DNA of 64,000 nucleotides, from assembly GCA_035301985.1 (NCBI GenBank), contig DATGTE010000003.1, positions 1 to 64,000 of the forward strand, read 5' to 3'. This DNA comes from DASUXY01 sp035301985. GTDB taxonomy: Bacteria; Bacillota; Bacilli; Bacillales; Amphibacillaceae. The notes under the pieces are model-generated. The model ran no database searches, had not been told where the DNA came from, and was given only the letters and a program-made list of their open reading frames with translations. The position numbers were made by a program, and so were the translations under genes. Each line of letters begins with the position of its first letter. Within the stretch, counting starts at the first letter, position 1. Shown here piece after piece: positions 54,774 to 63,169 of this stretch.

Positions 54774-56006
54774 GTGAAACGTTTGCGAGATGATGCATTG
54801 CATATACATAAGGTCAACCAGGGAAAGCTTTCGACAAACTCGAAAGTTCCTGTGCAAAATGCAAATGATTTAAGTTTGGCATATTCCCCTGGAGTTGCTG
54901 AACCATGTAAAGAAATCCATGACCGGAAAGATTCGGTCTATGATTATACAATGAAAGGAAACATGGTAGCTGTCGTAAGTGATGGTTCCGCTGTTTTAGG
55001 ATTAGGGAACATTGGACCCGAAGCATCCCTACCTGTCATGGAAGGAAAATCAGTTCTTTTTAAAAGCTTTGCGGGTGTAGATTCATTTCCAATCTGCCTA
55101 AATACAAACGACGTCGAAAAGATTGTTCAAACTGTAAAATTGATGGAGCCGACATTTGGCGGTGTTAATTTGGAAGATATCGCATCTCCAAATTGTTTTA
55201 TTATTGAGGAACGATTGAAGAAAGAAATGAATATCCCGATTTTTCATGATGATCAACATGGTACAGCAATTGTTACAGTCGCAGGTTTAATGAATGCCTT
55301 GAAACTCGTAGGAAAATCTTTTACGGACATTAAAGTCGTCGCTAATGGCGCTGGTGCTGCTGGAATAGCAATCATTCGTTTATTATATAGTATGGGTGTT
55401 CGTAACATCATTATGTGTGATTCACGAGGTGCGATATACGAAGGCCGGCCTTATGGTATGAATGCGATTAAAGAACAAGTGGCGAAAATGACAAACATAA
55501 ATAAGGAAGAAGGTTCATTGGATGATGTCCTCGTTGATGCAGATGTCTTTATCGGTGTGTCCGTCGGCGGTGCGTTAACAAAGGATATGATCAAGCATAT
55601 GAGTCCTGATCCAATCCTGTTTGCGATGGCGAATCCAGAACCAGAAATCATGCCGGAAGATGCCAAACAAAGTGGCGTTAGAGTGATTGGAACAGGACGA
55701 TCTGACTATCCAAATCAAGTGAATAATGTCCTGGCATTTCCTGGTATCTTTCGAGGCGCACTCGATGTTCGCGCTACACGAATTAATGAAAAAATGAAGA
55801 TTGCAGCGGCTGAAGCCATTGCATCATTGATCACGGTAGATGAGCTACATGAAGATTATGTCATTCCTGCTCCATTTGACCCGCGAGTTGCACCATCCGT
55901 GGCGGCAAGTGTAGCAAAAGCTGCTATGGAATCTGGTGTCGCACGAATCCAAGTGGACCCCGAACAGGTTGCTCAAAAAACGAGAAATCTAACTCACATT
56001 AAATAA
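54774..56006 (+). CDS. ytsJ: NADP-dependent malic enzyme YtsJ
   Basis: A 410-residue short-form malic enzyme that decarboxylates malate to pyruvate. The malic N-domain (SLAYSPGVAEPCKEI, FKSFAGVDSFPICLNT) with metal-binding VNLEDIASPNCF is followed by the Rossmann motif VVANGAGAAGIAI. B. subtilis YtsJ is the NADPH-forming main malic enzyme and also 410 residues. GTG 54774 lies after AAAGGAGTGA; frame upstream is untranslated. Confidence 0.94.
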   Translation: MKRLRDDALHIHKVNQGKLSTNSKVPVQNANDLSLAYSPGVAEPCKEIHDRKDSVYDYTMKGNMVAVVSDGSAVLGLGNIGPEASLPVMEGKSVLFKSFAGVDSFPICLNTNDVEKIVQTVKLMEPTFGGVNLEDIASPNCFIIEERLKKEMNIPIFHDDQHGTAIVTVAGLMNALKLVGKSFTDIKVVANGAGAAGIAIIRLLYSMGVRNIIMCDSRGAIYEGRPYGMNAIKEQVAKMTNINKEEGSLDDVLVDADVFIGVSVGGALTKDMIKHMSPDPILFAMANPEPEIMPEDAKQSGVRVIGTGRSDYPNQVNNVLAFPGIFRGALDVRATRINEKMKIAAAEAIASLITVDELHEDYVIPAPFDPRVAPSVAASVAKAAMESGVARIQVDPEQVAQKTRNLTHIK

Positions 56007-56320
56007 AAAAGCGAATCAATTAAAAATATGGTTATGATTTGCAACTTATTAAAAGCATAATCGATATGCACAGTAATCGGTTCCACAATAGAATGATGAT
56101 CGATACAAAGGGATATAAATATAAACTTCTTCACACATCTACGGAGAAAACGCGTACATCATAAAATGTATGTTTTAAAATAGTTCATCTCGGGCGATGA
56201 TGGATGATGACATGTACTCTCTTTGTGAAGGAACGATACAATAAACGATGCCATGAAGTCATACTAGATTCATTCAGGCATGTTAACACATCACAAATGG
56301 CACAGATAAGGGGGAACTAC
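56007..56320. other. Gap between ytsJ and accD
   Basis: About 310 bases. A weak GCGAATCA/TGATTTGC hairpin near 56012-56042 may end ytsJ. The rest should hold the accDA promoter, but no clear pair of boxes stands out. The accD frame is open back to 56204 without a good ribosome binding site. Confidence 0.45.
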
Positions 56321-57181
56321 ATGCTTAAGAATTTATTTAGCAAGAAAAAAAGAAAATATGCTACCATTCCAAGTGAAGAGGCAAAAATCGATATCCCTGA
56401 AGGAATCATGAAAAAGTGCAGTCATTGCTATAAAATCTATTATCGAAAAGAAATGAAAAAAAACTTAAATGTCTGCCCGAATTGCGGATATCATCATATG
56501 CTTAATGCATGGGAACGAATCAGTAGTTTATTTGATGAAGATACATTTGTCGAGTGGGATCAACAGTTGATGTCGAAAAACCCATTGCAATTTCCAGACT
56601 ATGATGAAAAACTAGCACAGGACCGTGAGAAAACAGGATTAAATGAAGGTGTTGTCACGGGAAAAGGATTGATTGATGGGCACGCAACCGGCTTTGCCGT
56701 TATGGATGCAAGTTTTCGTATGGGGAGTATGGGTTCTGTCGTCGGAGAGAAAATCACGCGGGCGATTGAACAGTCAAAAGAGGAAGCTATTCCCTTTATT
56801 ATATTTACTGCATCGGGTGGAGCTCGTATGCAGGAGGGTGTTCTCAGTTTGATGCAAATGACAAAAACGTCTATGGCGATTAAACGATTTTCTGAAGCTG
56901 GAGGTTTGATGATTTCGGTGATGACCCATCCAACGACAGGAGGAGTTTCTGCTAGTTTTGCTTCGTTAGGCGATTATAACTTTGCAGAGCCCGGAGCGTT
57001 AATTGGTTTTGCTGGGCGACGGATTATCGAACAAACGATTCGTGAAAAGCTCCCAGACGACTTTCAAACAGCCGAATTTTTAATGAAACATGGCCAGTTG
57101 GATAAAGTTGTTCACCGGCATGACCTCAAGCAATTATTAGTGACCATCCTAAATATTCATGAGAAGGGTGGGAATCGCTGA
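56321..57181 (+). CDS. accD: Acetyl-CoA carboxylase carboxyltransferase subunit beta
   Basis: A 286-residue subunit with an N-terminal zinc ribbon (CSHCYKIYY... NVCPNCG) and the carboxyltransferase crotonase-like core (FTASGGARMQEG, PTTGGVSASFASLGD). With AccA it moves the carboxyl group from biotin to acetyl-CoA to form malonyl-CoA. ATG 56321 follows AAGGGGG; the longer frame from 56204 is not supported. Its stop overlaps the accA start (TGATG). Confidence 0.96.
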   Translation: MLKNLFSKKKRKYATIPSEEAKIDIPEGIMKKCSHCYKIYYRKEMKKNLNVCPNCGYHHMLNAWERISSLFDEDTFVEWDQQLMSKNPLQFPDYDEKLAQDREKTGLNEGVVTGKGLIDGHATGFAVMDASFRMGSMGSVVGEKITRAIEQSKEEAIPFIIFTASGGARMQEGVLSLMQMTKTSMAIKRFSEAGGLMISVMTHPTTGGVSASFASLGDYNFAEPGALIGFAGRRIIEQTIREKLPDDFQTAEFLMKHGQLDKVVHRHDLKQLLVTILNIHEKGGNR

Positions 57182-58137
57182 TGAGGCAAATTTTAGATTT
57201 TGAAAAGCCGATTGTTGAATTGAAAGAAAAAATAGTAGAGCTTAAAAAGTTCACAAAGGATAGCGAAGTTGATTTAACTGAAGAAATTCATTCCTTAGAA
57301 AAGCGATTAGAAGATCTAGAAGAGAATGTGTATAGTAATTTAACACCGTGGGATCGGGTGCAATTAGCTAGACATCAACAACGACCGACTACATTAGATT
57401 ATACCGAAGAAATCTTTACCGACTTTATCGAATTTCATGGTGACCGATTTTACGGGGATGACGAAGCGATTGTAGCGGGAATTGCACTTTATAAAGATTT
57501 ACCCGTTACGATTATCGGGCATCAACGTGGAAAAAAAACAAAAGAAAATGTTCGTAGAAACTTTGGAATGCCACATCCCGAAGGCTATCGAAAAGCTTTG
57601 CGTCATATGAAACAAGCGGAAAAGTTTAACAGACCCATCATTTGCTTTATTGATACTAAAGGAGCATATCCAGGTAAAGCAGCCGAAGAACGTGGTCAGA
57701 GTGAAGCGATCGCTAAAAATTTGCTGGAAATGGCTGGCTTAAAAGTTCCGATTGTTTGCATTGTGATTGGTGAAGGAGGAAGTGGTGGTGCCTTAGCATT
57801 GGGGGTGGGCGATCACATCCATATGCTCGAAAACTCTACGTACTCTGTGATTTCTCCAGAAGGTGCCGCAGCGTTGTTATGGAAAGATGCTCGTTTTGCT
57901 AAACAAGCTGCCGAAACACTGAAAATAACTTCATATGATTTACATCAACTCGGTGTCATCGATAAAATTATTCCAGAACCGAGAGGCGGGGCACATCACG
58001 ATTTAAAATATCAAGCGAAAAACATCGACATAGTATTGGAACAATCTTTACGGGAGCTTCAACAGTTATCTCCAGAACAATTATTGGAAAAAAGATGGGA
58101 CAAATATAAAAAGATTGGCGATTTCAATGAAATGTAA
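57181..58137 (+). CDS. accA: Acetyl-CoA carboxylase carboxyltransferase subunit alpha
   Basis: A 318-residue partner of AccD. Helical N-terminus (ELKEKIVELKKFTKDSEVDLTEEI), core with GHQRGKKTKENVRRNFGMPHPEGYRKA and IGEGGSGGALALGVGD. Translationally coupled to accD by overlap of the stop and start codons, which fits the α2β2 complex. A terminator lies just past the stop. Confidence 0.97.
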   Translation: MRQILDFEKPIVELKEKIVELKKFTKDSEVDLTEEIHSLEKRLEDLEENVYSNLTPWDRVQLARHQQRPTTLDYTEEIFTDFIEFHGDRFYGDDEAIVAGIALYKDLPVTIIGHQRGKKTKENVRRNFGMPHPEGYRKALRHMKQAEKFNRPIICFIDTKGAYPGKAAEERGQSEAIAKNLLEMAGLKVPIVCIVIGEGGSGGALALGVGDHIHMLENSTYSVISPEGAAALLWKDARFAKQAAETLKITSYDLHQLGVIDKIIPEPRGGAHHDLKYQAKNIDIVLEQSLRELQQLSPEQLLEKRWDKYKKIGDFNEM

Positions 58138-58138
58138 C

Positions 58139-58187
58139 AGAGGAGGTTGTCACCTGAAGCCTTGGCTTTTGGGACAACCTCTTTTAC
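58139..58187 (+). terminator. Terminator of accDA
   Basis: AGGTTGTC/GACAACCT arms with a 20-base loop that itself contains GAAGCC/GGCTTT-like pairing, followed by CTTTT. The rest of the gap to pfkA (58188-58424) has no convincing gene. Confidence 0.8.
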
Positions 58188-58424
58188 ATCAAAATATCAT
58201 TTGAAGTTTAAGCTTCCTATCAAGCGCTGTTTACATTTGATATTTTATAGGATAGGGATTATGTTTAAAGAGAAGGAGAATACAACTTTACTAACGTTAT
58301 CGTTCTTTGAATGGATAAAACGCGTCCATAATCGTGTTGCTCGAAGAAAAATACGATTAGAAACCAACCGTACACAATTCATTATGTGTAATAGGATAGA
58401 GTCTATGGGATCGAGGTGACTGTA

Positions 58425-59384
58425 GTGAAAAGAATAGGTGTTTTAACAAGTGGTGGGGATGCCCCGGGGATGAATGCTGCGATACGAGCTGTCGCAAGAA
58501 AGAGTATTTATGAAGGCATCGAAGTATGTGGTGTTAACAATGGCTATCAAGGTTTGATAGAAGGAAATATCGAAAAGTTAGCTTTAGGTTCTGTAGGAGA
58601 TATTATTCACCGTGGAGGAACGATATTATTTTCAGCACGATGCGATGCATTTAAGACAGATGCGGGCCAAGAAGAGGCTATAAACCAGTTGAAAAATGTG
58701 GGAATTGAAGGGTTAATTGTCATTGGCGGTGATGGTAGTTTCCATGGCGCTAAAAGCCTTAGCGAAAAAGGATTTCCTTGTATAGGTGTGCCAGCAACCA
58801 TCGATAATGATATTTGTGGAACTGATTTTACAATCGGATTTGACACCGCTTTGAACACCGTAATTGATGCGATTGATAAAATTCGTGATACTGCAACATC
58901 TCATGAGCGGACGTATGTAATTGAAGTGATGGGAAGAGATGCTGGTGATATCGCTTTATGGGCTGGTCTTGCAGGAGGAGCAGAAAGCATTTTAATACCT
59001 GAACATCCAGATGAATTTTCAGGCGTTATTCAACGTTTAAAAAGAGGGCATAAACGCGGAAAAAAACATAGTATTATTATTTTAGCAGAAGGAGTCGGCA
59101 GAGGGATTGAATATGGAGAAAAGATTCAACAGGCAACGAATTTAGAAACACGTGTTACCGTATTAGGACATATACAACGAGGCGGTTCCCCAACGGCGTT
59201 CGATCGCACGTTAGCGAGTCGACTAGGTGCAAAAGCTGTGGAATTATTACTAGAGGGAACAACGGGAAAAATGGTTGGACTCCAAGCAAATCGATTAGCG
59301 GTTCATGAGCTCAATCGCATTTTGGCTGAGGAACATGCTGTGAATCTGAATATGTATAAACTATCAAAAGAACTATCCATTTAA
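58425..59384 (+). CDS. pfkA: ATP-dependent 6-phosphofructokinase
   Basis: A 319-residue enzyme with KRIGVLTSGGDAPGMNAAIR, the ATP site IGGDGSFHGA near residue 100, the catalytic VPATIDNDICGTDFTIGFDTA, and MGRDAGDIA. It phosphorylates fructose 6-phosphate in glycolysis. GTG 58425 follows TCGAGGTGA; the in-frame GTG at 58416 lies inside that site. pyk follows after 59 bases without a terminator, so the two are co-transcribed. Confidence 0.97.
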   Translation: MKRIGVLTSGGDAPGMNAAIRAVARKSIYEGIEVCGVNNGYQGLIEGNIEKLALGSVGDIIHRGGTILFSARCDAFKTDAGQEEAINQLKNVGIEGLIVIGGDGSFHGAKSLSEKGFPCIGVPATIDNDICGTDFTIGFDTALNTVIDAIDKIRDTATSHERTYVIEVMGRDAGDIALWAGLAGGAESILIPEHPDEFSGVIQRLKRGHKRGKKHSIIILAEGVGRGIEYGEKIQQATNLETRVTVLGHIQRGGSPTAFDRTLASRLGAKAVELLLEGTTGKMVGLQANRLAVHELNRILAEEHAVNLNMYKLSKELSI

Positions 59385-59443
59385 ACAATTCAATACAATA
59401 TACATACTAAACGATAAAGACGAGTATACAGGAGGGTATAAAA

Positions 59444-61210
59444 ATGAGAAAAACAAAAATTGTTTGCACCATTGGTCCTGCTTCCGATTCAATAGATGTA
59501 TTGGAACAATTGATCAACTCAGGAATGAATGTAGCCCGTTTAAATTTCTCCCATGGAAATGATGAAGAACATCGCAAACGGATCACAAATATTAAAAAGG
59601 CATCTGAAAATACAGGGAAGACACTAGCCATATTGATGGACACGAAAGGGCCTGAGATCAGAACGCACACATTTAAGGGTGGTGAAGCAACGATTCATCG
59701 CGGTGATCATGTTCATATTTCTATGAAAGAAGTTGAGGGGACGGCCAAACGTTTTTCGATTACATATGCTGGTTTAATCCATGACATTGAAATTGGTACG
59801 AAAATATTATTAGATGATGGCTTAATCGAATTAAAAGTTTTGGCAATTGACCATACGGAGCAGGAAATCAAAACCGAAGCCTTAAACTCTGGAGTGATTA
59901 AGGATCATAAAGGAGTAAACATACCGAATGTCCGTGTCAACTTACCTGGAATAACTAAAAAAGATGCACAAGATATTATATTTGGCATCAAACAAGGAAT
60001 CGACTTCATCGCTGCATCGTTTGTTCGTCGAGCGACAGATGTTTTAGAAATTCGGGAGATTTTAGAGGATTACGATGCTACACACATTCAAGTTATTTCA
60101 AAAATTGAAAACCAAGAAGGCGTCGATAATATTGAACAAATTTTAGAAGTTAGCGATGGAATTATGGTAGCTCGTGGTGATTTAGGTGTTGAAATTCCTC
60201 CTGAGGATGTTCCTTTAGTACAAAAGGATTTAATACGAGCTTGTAACATTGTCGGAAAACCGGTGATCACTGCAACACAAATGCTGGATTCGATGCAACG
60301 TAACCCTCGACCGACTCGTGCAGAAGCGTCTGATGTTGCGAATGCGATCATCGATGGAAGTGATGCGGTCATGCTCTCAGGAGAAACAGCCGCAGGTGAT
60401 TATCCGGTTGAATCCGTCCAAACGATGAGTAGTATAGCCGTTAAAACAGAAACAGGGTTGGACCATCAAATGATTTTGAAAAAGCAGTCTAAATCAGTCG
60501 ATATGACACTCACAGAGGCGATTAGTCAGTCTGTAACTCATACGGCGATGAATTTAAATGTGAGTGGGATCATCACCCCCACAGAAAGCGGATATACAGC
60601 GAGAATGATCTCGAAATACCGTCCATTAGTACCGATTGTTGCAGTAACCTTTTCCAACACGATAAATCGACAACTTTCACTCGTTTGGGGGGTCTATCCT
60701 GTCAATGCTAAAGATTCTAAAACGTATACGACGGATGAATTGCTTGATATTTCCGTTGAACAAGGGTTACGCACCGGTTTGTTTAAACGGGGAAGTAAAG
60801 TGATTATTACAGCAGGAGTGCCTGTTGGAGAAAGTGGGACAACGAATTTAATGAAGGTACATATCATCGGGAATGTGATTGCAAAAGGACAAGGGATCGG
60901 AAGAAAAAGTGCATATGGAAGGGCCGTATATTGTAAGGATGCACGTGAAGCAAATGAAAAAATATCAGAAAACGATATTATCGTAACGTACGGAACCGAC
61001 CGGGAAATGATGCCTGCTATAGAAAAAGCTAGTGGAATCATTACCGTCGAGGGTGGCTTAACTTCACATGCAGCTGTCGTAGGACTGAGCTTAGGTATCC
61101 CTGTAATCGTCGGAGTGGAAAATGCTTTTGACTTCATACAAGAAAATACCGATATTACGATTGATGCTTCCAAAGGGGACGTTTATGAAGGACATGCGAA
61201 TGTACTTTAA
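59444..61210 (+). CDS. pyk: Pyruvate kinase with C-terminal PEP-utilizer domain
   Basis: A 588-residue enzyme. The N-terminal TIGPAS and the barrel with KIENQEGVDN and GIMVARGDLGVEIP are followed by the allosteric domain and an extra PEP-utilizer mobile domain (about residues 475-588) with GGLTSHAAVV, His542 as the equivalent of the phospho-histidine. This extra domain is typical of Bacillus. It makes pyruvate and ATP. AGGAGGG before the ATG; terminator at once after the stop. Confidence 0.97.
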   Translation: MRKTKIVCTIGPASDSIDVLEQLINSGMNVARLNFSHGNDEEHRKRITNIKKASENTGKTLAILMDTKGPEIRTHTFKGGEATIHRGDHVHISMKEVEGTAKRFSITYAGLIHDIEIGTKILLDDGLIELKVLAIDHTEQEIKTEALNSGVIKDHKGVNIPNVRVNLPGITKKDAQDIIFGIKQGIDFIAASFVRRATDVLEIREILEDYDATHIQVISKIENQEGVDNIEQILEVSDGIMVARGDLGVEIPPEDVPLVQKDLIRACNIVGKPVITATQMLDSMQRNPRPTRAEASDVANAIIDGSDAVMLSGETAAGDYPVESVQTMSSIAVKTETGLDHQMILKKQSKSVDMTLTEAISQSVTHTAMNLNVSGIITPTESGYTARMISKYRPLVPIVAVTFSNTINRQLSLVWGVYPVNAKDSKTYTTDELLDISVEQGLRTGLFKRGSKVIITAGVPVGESGTTNLMKVHIIGNVIAKGQGIGRKSAYGRAVYCKDAREANEKISENDIIVTYGTDREMMPAIEKASGIITVEGGLTSHAAVVGLSLGIPVIVGVENAFDFIQENTDITIDASKGDVYEGHANVL

Positions 61211-61246
61211 CAAGAAGGGCACTCGTTCTTCTTGTTAAAGTTTTTT
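61207..61246 (+). terminator. Terminator of pfkA-pyk
   Basis: A 10-bp stem TAACAAGAAG/CTTCTTGTTA with an 11-base loop and a run of seven T; overlaps the pyk stop codon. Confidence 0.92.
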
Positions 61247-61318
61247 TAGAGTGATGACTTCATCTCGAAACAATTGTGGATCCATGACTGTTTGTATTTC
61301 TTGAAAGGATGGACGTAT

Positions 61319-61714
61319 ATGCGCTTACGTTGGTTATTACTTGCATTTCTAATCGTACCAGCACTGGAAATCGGTCTGCTCGTCTGGGCTGGGGGAAAAA
61401 TCGGACCTTGGTGGGTCGTTGCGCTGATCATTTTGACAGGAATGGCCGGTGTAACGATTGCTAAACAACAAGGAGTAGCAACTTGGTATCAAGCTAAACG
61501 AGACATGTATGCGGGAAAAGTACCAACAATCCATATCTTGAACGGGATCTGTATTTTTATTGGTGGTGTGTTTTTATTCACACCAGGATTTATAACGGAC
61601 ATCGTTGGTTTTATTTTAGTTCTTCCGTGGACGCGTCGCTTTTTAATCAAATATATTCAACGGCTGATCAAAAAGATGATAGACAAACATACCATTGTTT
61701 TTCGCAAATGGTAA
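61319..61714 (+). CDS. fxsA: FxsA family membrane protein (YtzA)
   Basis: A 131-residue protein with three or four hydrophobic segments and the family pattern VPALEIGLLVWAGGKIGPWW plus TPGFITDIVGFILVLP. E. coli FxsA relieves phage T7 exclusion when overproduced; its normal role is unknown. ATG 61319 is after GAAAGGATGG. It converges on ytvI with 3 bases between the stop codons. Confidence 0.93.
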   Translation: MRLRWLLLAFLIVPALEIGLLVWAGGKIGPWWVVALIILTGMAGVTIAKQQGVATWYQAKRDMYAGKVPTIHILNGICIFIGGVFLFTPGFITDIVGFILVLPWTRRFLIKYIQRLIKKMIDKHTIVFRKW

Positions 61715-61717
61715 GTT

Positions 61718-62824
61718 TTATGCATTGATGAAGTTCCATAAGCGATGAAAAATTCCTGCTCGGTTAAAAACGTAGACAATAATCAGTATGACCGGTGCGA
61801 TGAAGAGCCCGATGACTCCCCATAATTGGATGCTGATATACATGACAAAGAGTCCTAATAAAGGATTAATCCCGATGCTTGAGGCTAATATTTTAGGCTC
61901 GATAACTTGACGTACAACGATCACAATCATATACAAAAATGATAAGTAAAGCGTCATGGGAAAATTTCCAGTTAAAAATAAATAGCCGATCCACGGAACA
62001 AAGATGAGGCCTGTCCCTAAAAGGGGAAGAGCATCAACAATCGCTGCAAAAAAAACAATCGTTAAAGCATGTTTAACCTGTAAAATGACTAACCCTATAA
62101 AAATAATCGTTGCTGAAATACAGATGAGTATGAGCTGTCCCTTTACATACCCTACGATTGCTTTTTTAAAATGTACGGATAGAGACATACTATACTCACG
62201 GATCGATTTCGGTAGATATTGATTGACAATCTTTTTTAAAGCATACCAATCATTTGTAATCAAGAACGTTGCCACCGTCATAAAGATAAGAATCGTGATT
62301 GAATGAGGGATAACGGTCAAAAATTCTGGTATGTTCAAAAAGAAACTTTTCAACAGGGAGGCCCCTGAAGCTGTTAAGGATGCGGTGAATTGTTCCAACT
62401 CATCGATCATCCGCTGTTGTTGAATGGGATTTAATGTTTGAAAAAAAGAAGCGAACTTGTCGACGAGAATCGATAATTTTTCCAACACAATCGTATTAAA
62501 CGAAGTGACGAATCCGGCGAAATAGTTCGGGATTTGTTCAGCCAAGTAAGTTGTTCCTTGGATGATCTCTGTAATGATTAAAAAAATGATGCCAATGATA
62601 AAGAAAAAGATGATGACTAAGGTCATGAGCGTCGCCAAAAAACGAGGAATTTTTACTTTTAGTTGCAAAAATGTTACAATTGGGTTGATACACATAGAAA
62701 TAATCACTGCACAGATAAAGGGATAGACATATAAAATGACTGATGAAATCAAGAAATAAAGGCCCACAATAACTCCTACTAAGATTGAACACCTAAAAAC
62801 TTTTATGAGTAAATGCTTGTACAT
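61718..62824 (-). CDS. ytvI: AI-2E family transporter YtvI
   Basis: A 368-residue polytopic protein with about eight hydrophobic segments, the long central amphipathic loop (KSLFFL-type, 130-200) and the C-terminal VIEPKILASSIGINPLLGLFVMYI typical of the AI-2E/PerM family. Members act as transporters or ion/H+ antiporters, substrates mostly unproven; YtvI of B. subtilis is linked to sporulation-type membrane proteins. TGGAG before the ATG. Confidence 0.92.
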   Translation of the reverse strand: MYKHLLIKVFRCSILVGVIVGLYFLISSVILYVYPFICAVIISMCINPIVTFLQLKVKIPRFLATLMTLVIIFFFIIGIIFLIITEIIQGTTYLAEQIPNYFAGFVTSFNTIVLEKLSILVDKFASFFQTLNPIQQQRMIDELEQFTASLTASGASLLKSFFLNIPEFLTVIPHSITILIFMTVATFLITNDWYALKKIVNQYLPKSIREYSMSLSVHFKKAIVGYVKGQLILICISATIIFIGLVILQVKHALTIVFFAAIVDALPLLGTGLIFVPWIGYLFLTGNFPMTLYLSFLYMIVIVVRQVIEPKILASSIGINPLLGLFVMYISIQLWGVIGLFIAPVILIIVYVFNRAGIFHRLWNFINA

Positions 62825-62967
62825 GTTAACAACTCCATTTATATACAGGAAAACTTAACATATAATAAGTGATGTAATGAGAAGTCATCAAAAAGGTTGT
62901 ATAGTTTTACATATGATTGCCATATTGAAAATAGACTTCCTTGGTACATTCAGTTATGAAAATCATA

Positions 62968-63071
62968 TGTAAACGTTTATCGTTGTCCCCTTTTTGAAAA
63001 CGGTTAACTCATAAAAATGTATCGGTGTTTGAACTGTTTTTATTCACTTTACAATCAAAATCCTTTATAAT
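62968..63071 (+). promoter_or_regulatory. citZ control region: promoter and two cre-like sites
   Basis: TTCACT (63043-63048), 17-base spacer and TATAAT (63066-63071) form a promoter about 100 bases before citZ. Upstream, TGTAAACGTTTATC (62968-62981) and TGAAAACGGTTAAC (62995-63008) each match 12 of 14 positions of the cre consensus TGWAANCGNTNWCA. The rest of the 345-base gap to ytvI shows nothing else. Confidence 0.5.
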
Positions 63072-63169
63072 TATTCGTGGGGTTGGCAATGTTACTGAAG
63101 TAATATTGTCAAAAAATAGTAATTTATTAAACAGTACATTTGGAAAACAAAAAAAGGAGAGGGTATGTT

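Noticed and set aside
58147..58419. 90-codon frame between accA and pfkA
   Set aside because: It starts inside the accDA terminator, has no RBS at its start and does not resemble a protein family; pfkA has its own start just after.
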